A DNA stretch of 29,526 bases from Glomus cerebriforme (lineage: Eukaryota; Glomeromycota; Glomeromycetes; Glomerales; Glomeraceae). The notes beneath the pieces were generated by a model that saw nothing but the letters and a program-made list of their open reading frames with translations, ran no database searches and was not told where the DNA came from. The stretch lies in NCBI GenBank assembly GCA_003550305.1, contig QKYT01000904.1, forward strand, positions 1-29,526, in the 5' to 3' direction. Shown here in pieces: positions 20,473 to 28,477 of this stretch (position 1 is its first letter; every line of letters starts with the position of its first letter). A program made the position numbers and the translations under genes.

Positions 20473-21033
20473 ATGTTAAAAATATTTCAATGTCAAATTT
20501 GTAACAAAACATTTCATTCAAAATCATCAATTTCTAGACATGAACGTCAGCTACAGTACATCCTAATAATAGAACTGTGCCTCATGGATTTTTATTGGGT
20601 ATTGCCTCTCAAGAAGATTTTGAGAAATATAGAAGTGTTATTAAAGAAAACACTTTCATTTGATATCAAAAAGACTGGTCAAAAAATTATTTTTATCGAA
20701 ACTTTTCCTAAACGTCTTTTTGTTAATTTTTTTTGTAGAGAAAAAACATTTCGGTATAAGTCATATTATAAAATATATTCTTGTACATTTTCGGGCTGGG
20801 ATGGATGCAAAAAAATTGGCGAAATTCTAGATAAACCAGATTGGTATGAACGAAGACATCCTGATCCTAATCTTTTAACAATTTCATATGTATTAATGCA
20901 AGAACAGGAAACTAAATATGAAGTTATTTTTGGATGGAAATTAAAAAATTATATAGATACTGATGAAACTTTATATGTAGGAAATCTTTTTTTTAAATAT
21001 CAAGTAGTTACCAAGGATGTTAAAAGAGACTAG
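20473..21033 (+). CDS. C2H2-type zinc-finger-like ORF, probably frame-damaged, 186 codons
   Basis: From ATG 20473 the frame begins MLKIFQCQICNKTFHSKSSI then SRHER: C-x2-C-x12-H, the first three ligands of a C2H2 finger. In this frame the second His is absent and codons 26-60 look like noise (LQYILIIELCLMDFYW). The neighbouring frame over the same bases (about 20550-20660) reads ATVHPNNRTVPHGFLLGIAS and QEDFEKYRSVIKENTFI, supplying a His at the right distance and looking far more protein-like, then hits TGA. The original frame again looks like protein from about 20700 (YKIYSCTFSGWDGCKKIGEI ... KYEVIFGWKLKNYIDTDETL) to TAG at 21031-21033. So either two compensating frameshifts or an unseen intron; TTTTTTTTGTAG at about 20726-20737 could be an acceptor. 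Function of the C-terminal part is unknown. Confidence 0.5.
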   Translation: MLKIFQCQICNKTFHSKSSISRHERQLQYILIIELCLMDFYWVLPLKKILRNIEVLLKKTLSFDIKKTGQKIIFIETFPKRLFVNFFCREKTFRYKSYYKIYSCTFSGWDGCKKIGEILDKPDWYERRHPDPNLLTISYVLMQEQETKYEVIFGWKLKNYIDTDETLYVGNLFFKYQVVTKDVKRD

Positions 21034-22138
21034 GTTGCAAAATCAATTTTTTTAATATAAATGTTTTTTTTTTAAAAATAAAAATAAATTGTTTCTTTAG
21101 TTTAAATAATGTTCATAAAAAAAAATTAGCAACTTTTTGTTTACAGTTGGCGATTTACTAGCATATTGGTGGAGGTATTTGTTTTTTTTGAAAATTATTT
21201 TTTTCACAATATTTTTTCATTATAATATTTTTTTGAAGTATCCTGAAGAATTTTTCTAGTGTAGAAAATAGAACCTATTTTTTTCCTATATATTTGGTAA
21301 TACAGAGATCATATGGGTTTTATTCTTTTCTTATGAAGTACCGTTAGGTTTTCTGATTGAGGATTTTCAAAACACTTGCAATGTATACAATACTCTTTTT
21401 TGTTAAGATCTACCAGGACCCCGAAATATATATAAAAAGGTAGGGTCAGAGTTTGTCATGTAAATCTTTCCTTTTTTAGACAAATTCTGATAATGTCAGC
21501 CAGAAATTTATTACTTATTTTAGTAACTGACTGACATTACCGTAATTCCGGCCCTGAAAAAATGCGTACAGCTAATAGAAAAATTTTTTGGTCCTGCACG
21601 AATTTGGCAAAAATATGGGTGTGAAATTAATTTTAATCTAACTCTAACTCTAACTCTTATTCCCATTCCCAATCCTAATCCTAAAATGTTCGATTACGAT
21701 TTAAGATAGATTATACCCATTCACCCATCCTGTGTACGGATGTTCTATAAATACTTTTTTTTTTATAATTTTTTTTTAAGATAACGATATTTCATTTAAC
21801 TAAAAATAATAAATTGTTTATTATGAAATATTTATTTCTTGAAAATCATATATTTGTGGCTTTTTAAACCAGGATTCACTCTCATCTTTCTCGTGTTGAG
21901 ATAAATATATTTTTTTTATAAGGAAATCCTTATGAAATTTTCAAAATTAGTCCTAAAAAAAAATTTTTAAAAACAAATAAAAAACTCTTTCTCCAATGAA
22001 AAATTGGAAGTTTCTGGTAATTTTTCCTTTTTTTCTTTATTTAAAATTTATTTTAAAAGATGCCAATAAACACCTTTATCTGATTTCAAAAAAAAAAAAA
22101 TAACTCCAATTTCAAATTAAAATTAAAATAACAAAAAT
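21034..22138. other. AT-rich stretch with small inverted repeats
   Basis: No gene is supported. AATGTCAG and CTGACATT form an 8-bp inverted pair around 21494-21540, followed by a GTAATTCCGGCC word near 21541. TCTAACTCTAACTCTAACTC at about 21636-21656 is a short hexamer-like run. Confidence 0.5.
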
Positions 22139-22933
22139 ATGCCAGCTAAATTATCAACCATATGCTATATTTATCATTTTACTGATAGGCAAACGACCGA
22201 ATATACCGTAAAGGAAATAACTGGTGTTTCTAGACTTGATGATAATGACCCTAGTAAAATTATATACTTAAAAATTAAAGCATTTATCCCGTTGATGGAA
22301 ATGTAGAAACGAAGATCGAACCATTTAAAATCGGTCAAGTGGTACACCTTCGAGGAAAATTTGTCACGTGCTCCAACTACTACCCTGTAAGTCTATAATA
22401 TATATCAATAAAAGGATAGGAAAACAACACCTTCTTAAATTCTTTCTAGTTATTTTATAATAAGGTTAACGCCACCTCAATCAAATTAACAGATACCCTA
22501 GATTTTGATAATATGCCCGAGGTTGGTTTAAGTGTCATGTTTTCCGGGTTCACTTGTGTTAGAATTTCATATTGAGGAGAATATTGGTGAAAGAGAACCC
22601 AAAGATTTCTGGGTGGAAGCCAAGCATGGTATTAATCACCCTTATCTCACTAACAAGACAACCGCGATTAATCAAAATATGAGGTCAACGACTGCAATTC
22701 TAACAGGTACTATCAACTATTAAGCGCCCGTGATTAACCTACTCTTGAATAAACAAACTACGCAAGAAAAACATATTCTTGAACAGGAAGACATCTCCCT
22801 AATTTCTACAACCCGTAACAATACCAATAACGCCAATAACGCCAATAGTCATTGGTTCCCAATTTCGATCAAAAGGAACAATTATCTGCGGATCAATTAC
22901 GAAATTGCAATAAAAAAATATATATACTTTTGA
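22139..22933 (+). pseudogene. OB-fold-like protein of an expanded family, disrupted
   Basis: ATG 22139-22141 starts MPAKLSTICYIYHFTDRQTT, continuing with YTVKEITGVSRLDDNDPSKI. One base is missing around 22288-22291 (the frame otherwise stops within a few codons); the next frame reads VDGNVETKIEPFKIGQVVHL and RGKFVTCSNYYP to a donor GTAAGT at 22387. After a 78-nt intron (AAG acceptor 22462-22464) comes VNATSIKLTDTLDFDNMPEV and GLSVMFSG, then a frame-changing gap before LEFHIEENIGEREPKDFWVE and NQNMRSTTAILTGTINY. A TAA at 22721-22723 interrupts; coding-like sequence with AATAACGCC repeats (Asn-Ala) continues to TGA 22931-22933. The FKIGQVVHLRGKF stretch suggests an OB-type beta-barrel (nucleic-acid binding), which is inference. 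I believe intact relatives exist in Rhizophagus, from memory. Confidence 0.7.
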
Positions 22934-22990
22934 TTGGTATTTTTTTTTTTTGTTATCCATAGTTTGTTTATTTTTTTTTTTTTTAAATTT

Positions 22991-23340
22991 AAGAACGTTT
23001 ATTAACGGTCTTTTTCATTGCTTTAGGGTGACATCTTGGAAACTGGGAAATGGAGTTTGTAGGAACCTTCCTGAACACTTCGAAACGACCCTTAGAGGTA
23101 ATTAATGGTTGGGTAATAATAGGAACGTTAGTAAACATTAGTAACGTTCTTTTCTTTTTTTGTAGGAACCTTGGACACTTCGGAACGACTCTTGGAGAGA
23201 ATTAGTGGGCGTGGAGGTTTTTACTTTTAAGAACGTTTAGTACCGTTCTTTTCTTTGTTTTTTTTTATAGGAATGGGCTTGAATTGTAAGTATTATTAGT
23301 GGAATTTTTACTTTAAGAACGTTTTCTAACGTTCTTTTTC
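22991..23340. repeat. Tandem array of four AAGAACGTT/AACGTTCTT hairpin units
   Basis: Four hairpins start at 22991, 23121, 23229 and 23315. The last is perfect (AAGAACGTT 23315-23323, loop TTCT, AACGTTCTT 23328-23336); the others have one mismatch, a wobble pair or a shorter stem. Each is followed by a pyrimidine run and TAG. Units 1 and 2 also share GTAGGAACCTT...ACACTTCG.AACGAC.CTT.GAG downstream of the hairpin, and units 3 and 4 share a GTGGA..TTTTTACTTT lead-in, so this is a drifting tandem duplication. Start-to-start distances are 130, 108 and 86. Confidence 0.85.
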
Positions 23341-23745
23341 ATTTTAGGTCATGGATCACATAATTGCGGGTATTACTGCTATAAGGTGGGTATTTAAAGA
23401 GCAGTCAAGGCGGTTGAATACTTAGGGACACCCTGAGTAGACATTATATGTGAGCAATTGACGGACTTCTCACTCACTTCGCCCTTACTCTCTATTTTGT
23501 AGGTATATATATAGATCGTTTTAGAGAAGCAGAACTTTATAGAAGCACATGATAAGCACCAGTCCGAGGAGAAGGGGTCAATAGGACCTGCTACGGAGGA
23601 GTATCATACTTCTGATTATATAGAAGGTTTGGACCTCTTGCTTGGTAGATTCAATCGAAGTATGCATATTATGGTTAGCATCACCAGTATAAATGACTAC
23701 CTCGAAGTCCTACCCCTAGTTATTATTTTTATTATTATTGTATGA
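23027..23745 (+). CDS. Possible five-exon small protein gene with hairpin-bearing introns (3' part)
   Basis: A consistent model has exons 23027-23097, 23166-23216, 23271-23285 (15 nt), 23348-23385 and 23515-23745, with phases 1, 1, 1, 0. Introns are GTAATT...TTTGTAG (68 nt), GTTTTT...TTATAG (54), GTAAGT...TTTTAG (62) and GTGGGT...TATATAG (129). The pieces read VTSWKLGNGVCRNLPEHFET, TLDTSERLLERISGRG, MGLNCHGSHNCGYYCYK and IVLEKQNFIEAHDKHQSEEK, continuing through EEYHTSDYIEGLDLLLGRFN and ending YLEVLPLVIIFIIIV then TGA. The Cys/His-rich exon and hydrophobic tail suggest a small zinc-binding or tail-anchored protein, but no family is recognised. Exons are visibly richer in G+C than introns. Weak points: no start exon, the GTTTTT donor is poor, and duplicated exons 1 and 2 are read in different frames. 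Alternatively the region is a non-coding repeat followed by one real 77-codon exon. Confidence 0.4.
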
Positions 23746-24316
23746 TGTATATAATCATTTAAATGGTGAACATATTAACGAAAATTTCCCCCAAAGATCT
23801 TAAACCCACTGCGAATTATATAAAAAGGTAAGGCCTAGTTAATGAATCTTTTTATCTGCCTTGTATAAGTAAAACAAAAATCAAGCGAAATATTCAAACC
23901 AATCAAACTTACCAATATTTACATTGTTAATATCCTTGATCAAACGAACTCCTATATTCCACAAAACAATAATAAGGTATATTGATTTTATTGCTCGGCT
24001 AGCTTCTTGAGACATGTCATCACGATGTTAATCGATTTTCCTGTCTCTATAAATGCTCCAAAATAAAACGGATATATTACTCTTCTTGCTATGTATTGAC
24101 ATTTTGATCTTTGCCAAGAAAATCTTTGACCATCATCACGCGTACAATGGACGCAGTGAAATTACTCACATGAAGCATCATAAATTTCATTCGCTACCTC
24201 ACTTTAATAAAATTTTGCCTAAATAAGGCTTTATATTTATTTGCATTGGACAAAATAAGTTAAATTTATTTATGCTTTATCTAGTGATAATGCAGTATCA
24301 TTGATAAAGAATAGTT
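23746..24316. other. Intergenic stretch, no gene recognised
   Basis: Between two convergent coding regions. Nothing beyond A/T runs and a small GCCTAAATAAGGC palindrome near 24216-24228 could be seen. Confidence 0.5.
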
Positions 24317-25767
24317 CTAAAGTTGTAATAATTTTTTTAATCTCATTTCTTCCTTGCGCAATTTTGGTGACTCATTATTCACGATCTCACTTAGGCCAAA
24401 GTCAATAAAAAAGTAATGGTTACTTTTTGGCTCATATAGTATATTTCTCTGAGAAATATCATTGTGTAAGACACCAAAATTATGTATTGATCTGAGTTGA
24501 TTGACTATTAATTCTTTTTCCTTTTTTGTGAGTCTTGACGGGTCAATATGGTGGGAGTCCTCAATTAATTGTAACGCTAACGCAAAAAGGTATCCGTCAT
24601 AAATGTAACCATTATAGAACAAACGTGGAATATCATGACCTAATATCAATATTGCAATAGACAAGTTAATATTATCCAAAAATATTATGGATGAAAAAAA
24701 ATTGTACCTTGACATTCCTTCAAAATAGAATATATATGAGCTTCATGTTTTAGCATTTTCATCTCCTCTTGCTTCTTATATGCATCACAAGTCTTTCATG
24801 CTACATCTTAATTATCATAATATCCAGAAAAAACTTTTCTGAATGACCCACCACCTATGTAATCACCTACAGTAATAATTCTCTTGGATGAACTTGCAAT
24901 TGTGCTCTTTGATGTTCTCTTCCTCTTCCCCAAAGAAACATATTTATCACCATTATCATCAGAGTCATCAGAGTCATCAGGGTGGTAATCCGGGTCATCA
25001 TAATCATCAGGATCATGGTAACTAGAGTCATCATCGTCATCATCATTAGATGAAAAATTGTCAAATGTTACATGTCCTAATCTATTACTGATATTATCAT
25101 TAATGGCAAGTTGGCTAATATAGTAAATGCATTCACGTAAAGTTGGATTAGTATCAGTGGGTTGAACAACATGAGAAACATAAAGGGTGGTTGGAGTTGT
25201 TTCTTCTCGCTTAAGAAAGTATGTATCGCTATAATTTGATAAAATTCCATAATGGAGGCCATTACAGGCCATTTCACCAAATATCTGTGATAGGATTCTT
25301 TTCTTGAATTTAAAATTTGGATCCGTGATTTGACTCCGGTTGGCATATCAATAAATATTAAGATTGTGGCACATTTTCATTTCCATAGGCATCTTGGCCA
25401 CTGCATAATTATTAGTGCATAAAACATAGTCAGAAGCACCCAAGAATCTGGTAGGTGTTGTGCCGAATAATCCTTGTGGCAATAACCCTTTAACAGGAAA
25501 TAATGCATTAGTATATAAACGTGTTTTTGCATCATCTTCGACTCTAAGAGGTTGTGCATTAGTTGCAAATGTGGGGAATGGTCCAGGTGGAAGATTATTT
25601 TGTTGTACGGCAAGTCTAACAGCTCGAAAGAATCTGGTCCATTCCCTCACGTTATTTGGAAACCATGGATAAGCAGGTGCTGTTGAAAATGGATTAGGTG
25701 AAGCTTGTGGGATCCATTGGCAGTCTGGAGTGACATGACTTAGTAATTGACCTGCTGTTTCAGTCAT
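24317..25767 (-). pseudogene. PD-(D/E)XK nuclease-protein kinase fusion with three in-frame stops
   Basis: ATG 25767-25765 opens MTETAGQLLSHVTPDCQWIP. Asp113 (ASDYVL) and Glu129-x-Lys131 (PMEMK) fit the D...ExK site of PD-(D/E)XK nucleases. TGA at 25350-25348 interrupts, but the same frame continues with RILSQIFGEMACNGLHYGIL, an acidic Asp-rich linker, basic GKRKRTSK, and kinase glycine loop GGGSFRKV. TAA (24810-24808) and TGA (24798-24796, in VA-stop-K beside the catalytic Lys) follow. A 68-nt intron (24707-24640, GTACAA...ATTAG) leads to the C-lobe: VLHNDISQRNIL and IDFGLS keep the catalytic Asp, Asn and DFG. Stop TAG at 24319-24317. REase-kinase fusions are described among Crinkler-type eukaryotic effectors; no Crinkler header is seen here. 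The near-intact frame suggests recent decay, sequencing error or readthrough. Confidence 0.85.
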
Positions 25768-26715
25768 AATGGAAGACTATTAGAAGAGGAGGAAGAAAAA
25801 CTATGAGAAATCAATAGAACTTCTTATAATCATTATATATGTATTTTGATCCACTTTTTGATCCAAATTCGATTTATAAACTACATAGGGAAAACACGTG
25901 TCATGCTGACCATTGTTTGAGCTGATTCTTAGAAATGATGTCATCCGCACGTGAATGCATATGCGTCGGGCCCAGTGGCACTGACAAAATTTTGCGATCA
26001 CATAATTTTTTGGCCTGCATTATGTCTTGGTTGTCTTTGTCATTGTTAGTATCAGCAGTTTTTTTTCTATAATAGGATTAACTTGTTTTCCGAGCTTCAC
26101 TTTCTTGGTGTATTGGGACAATTTCTTACGTAGGTTCCATTTCAATGCCTTCATGATAGCTAATTATAGATGCAAGTAAAAAGAGGTAAGCTTCTTTATT
26201 TTACTGTAATGTGATTGACTTTTTTTCACTAACCTATCATTGATTTGTGACGAAATAACGGCTTCAGCAAGAAAAAAAAAAAGTTTCTTGTTGTATATTA
26301 CTAATAGGTGGGAGATACAAAAGGACTACTCGTTATAAAAATTCTAGAGCCGATGTCCTACTCAAAAGGATAGTATAAACTTTTGCAGTGTAAAAAAAGC
26401 GTGGAGGTGGTAATTCAGATACTTACTGTATGTGACGATCATTGATCATTTCAAACTCCGATATTTTATGTCAAAAAAATCTGAAACTTATGTCAAAAAA
26501 AAAATATTATCTGATACATATGAAAAAAAATGCCAAGAAATTTCTGGGATCACGTGGTTTCAGAAAAATGATAAGAAAAAAATATTATTATCTGATACAC
26601 TCCCACGAAAAAACATGAATGTATATTTATGAAATCGACCACCAGGTTCACTTTATTGATACAAAATAAAAATAAATTACATGGTGTTTAGGATACATTC
26701 TAAAATTAAATCTAA
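25768..26715. other. Intergenic stretch, repeats and E-box words
   Basis: No gene supported; the frames at 26001-25801 and 26432-26632 show no family. CACGTG occurs three times (25895-25900, 25948-25953, 26551-26556), two of them upstream of the REase-kinase start. AAAAAATATTAT..CTGATACA is repeated at about 26500-26519 and 26577-26600. TACTGTA is at about 26202 and 26424. Confidence 0.55.
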
Positions 26716-27479
26716 TTATTCTTGATCAGAAGATACTGTAGAGCTTTTTCACTTAAGTCGTTCTAATCTAGCTTCTGGTGCATTTAACAACAAATAAATG
26801 TTAACAATTGTAATATTTCACAAAAGTAATAATGCTTTCACAAGTCGCAATACATCATCCCCATCAGCTGGTTGTATTGGAATTTCAACTGAACGCAAAT
26901 AAAAAAGACGGTGAATATCATCAGTATTTAGAATGTTCAGATGCATTATTTTTCCAACGATTTGGAGCCTAGAACTCCAAACTCATTTTTATCTGGTTTG
27001 CATCCTTTATAAACCCAAGCCATTCCATCATTCATTTCCCTCCACAGCATTACATTATTATTCTCTTCTTTGATTCAGGTAAAGGCTATGCGTAAAGATT
27101 TCACTTCATATAATTTTTCTTCACTCCCTTCCATAAACATAACATCAGGTTTTTTATCCTGTTTTCCATCACCTCTTCTGTCAGCGCTAGCTACACTTTG
27201 TCGCTCCACACTGAATGAGAATAAATATAAGATTATTGCTAAAATATAATATAACTACAGTATATAAACAGAAACTTACGTGCTAAACAAAGCAATTTTT
27301 ATAACAAGGAGCCAGTAGTAATATATAAAAGTGTTCTGCTCAGAATGGGTCCTAAAGGGGCCATATAATAGAAATAGCCCGTAGTTCAGGAGCAAATATA
27401 CAAGCACAGTTTTACAAAAAATTTGCAGAGTATCACTTATTACATCATATACACTTAATGGGATCGAAAACGTGTTAAT
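26716..27479 (-). pseudogene. Degraded member of an unnamed family expanded in glomeromycetes
   Basis: Exon 27479-27280 reads NTFSIPLSVYDVISDTLQIF, LLLNYGLFLLYGPFRTHSEQ and YYYWLLVIKIALFS to a strong donor GTAAGT. An intron ends CATTCAG at 27211, and exon 2 starts VERQSVASADRRGDGKQDKK then PDVMFMEG. Later pieces are MLWREMNDGMAWVYKGCKPD and, in another frame, NTDDIHRLFYLRSVEIPIQP and DDVLRLVKALLLL, ending SSTVSSDQE then TAA 26718-26716. Stops at 27077-27075, 26820-26818 and 26751-26749 and at least one frameshift kill the frame. I recall intact relatives with an R-x-PD-x-MF block and a C-terminal SVEIP...LL segment in Rhizophagus, of unknown function. The PD...E pattern could hint at a nuclease fold, but that is speculation. 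Confidence 0.65.
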
Positions 27480-27590
27480 TTATGTTGCACACGATACATG
27501 CATTGTGTGAGACAAATATATTATTTTATTAAGATGAAAGTTTCCTTGTCTTAATTCCTGTTAAAATAGAAGGCTTTTCTCCCGCAGAAG

Positions 27591-27875
27591 CTATGCTTTA
27601 AGGGAGGGGACTAATCTGGAAAATTTGCCGCAATTATTCTCCTGACAATCTACAATAGTCTCATTTTCCCGCTGGATAAAAGCTAGGAATTTTAAATTAT
27701 TCAGCAGCGAGTCACATGTGCTTAGCTCTTTACACCTATATTTCTTATATTCTGAAATTCTGACAAAATTTTCAATTCCAATATATACAAAGCCATCCCC
27801 GTTATTACAGTTTACCAAATATGTAATTTTAAGTAAACTGTAATGATCTACATTAGAATGACTACTGTTGTAGCC
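27591..27875 (-). other. Open frame of 95 codons without ATG, cysteine-containing
   Basis: The frame reads NGDGFVYIGIENFVRISEYK, KYRCKELSTCDSLLNNLKFL and ENETIVDCQENNCGKFSRLV to a TAA at 27593-27591. Its composition is less A/T-driven than the surroundings and looks coding, but no ATG occurs in it. Its upstream end runs into the terminal repeat of the foldback element at 27867. It could be an exon orphaned by that insertion, a pseudogene piece, or chance. No family recognised. Confidence 0.3.
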
Positions 27876-28099
27876 CAAATGTAACCATGTTCCAAATCTG
27901 ACTTGGGATATCCCAAATCAAACTTGTGACAATCCTATGTCTGAAATTTGATCATATCCCAAACAAAACTAGTAAATTTTAAATGTTTAAGATGCCTCAA
28001 ACTACCATTTAAGACTGGATTAGTTCGGGACATGGTCAAGTTTCGGATATTAGGTTTTCCCAAGTTTGATTTAGGACATGATAGTGTTTGGACTACAAC
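27867..28099. mobile_element. Foldback-type MITE, 233 bp, with 6-bp TSD ACTACT
   Basis: The ends are GTTGTAGCCCAAA and GTTTGGACTACAAC, flanked by ACTACT at 27861-27866 and 28100-28105. The two halves are imperfect inverted copies carrying the same CCCAAGTTTGAT, TTCGGATATTAGG and GGGACAT words as the element at 10753-11104. Shorter than that copy, with the central part of the long arms missing. No coding capacity. Confidence 0.8.
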
Positions 28100-28105
28100 A
28101 CTACT

Positions 28106-28477
28106 ATAATTACGTGATTCAACGATCCATAACCTTAATTTTAAAAAAGAGTTAGTAAGTATTCTATAACAAAATAATGTTCTACCAATTTACTTAGACT
28201 ATATAATAGAACGAAATATTTTTGCTACGATTACACAAATTTATTAATACAAGCCACCTCCATTATTACATTGTTATTGTTAATTATAATCTGGCTGATT
28301 TAATATGAACATTTCATAAATTGAATGAAGCGTTTTCAAAGATGATCGTCAAATAATTTTTTAAGATAAAAGCCCCAAAAAATTATCTTTTCTTTTCAAA
28401 ACCAATCCTCCAATATATATATTTTTTTATTTATTTACAGTATTTATTTTTTATCTAATTAACTTTTATTAAAAAAA
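28106..28477. other. Upstream region of the protease pseudogene
   Basis: No gene. A TATATATATATT stretch at about 28414-28425 lies some 55-65 bp before the ATG and could be a TATA-type promoter; TACAGTA is at about 28435-28441. Confidence 0.4.

Noticed and set aside
21630..21685. CTAACTCTAACTCTAACTCT-like run resembling an interstitial telomere
   Set aside because: Only about three imperfect hexamers, and the unit is TAACTC rather than the usual fungal CCCTAA; ordinary simple repeat.
23386..23440. tRNA-like box B (CGGTTGAATAC) near 23423
   Set aside because: No matching box A at the right distance and no acceptor stem; the intron interpretation fits better.
24867..25346. Minus-strand frames 25064-24867 and 25346-25077
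   Set aside because: Other-frame readings of the acidic linker and the nuclease-kinase junction.
25377..25672. Plus-strand frame 25460-25672 and minus-strand frame 25613-25377
   Set aside because: Both lie over the nuclease domain in other frames and show no family signal; shadows.
25348..25767. Separate nuclease and kinase genes on the minus strand
   Set aside because: The frame on both sides of the TGA at 25350-25348 is the same and continuous, so one disrupted gene is simpler.
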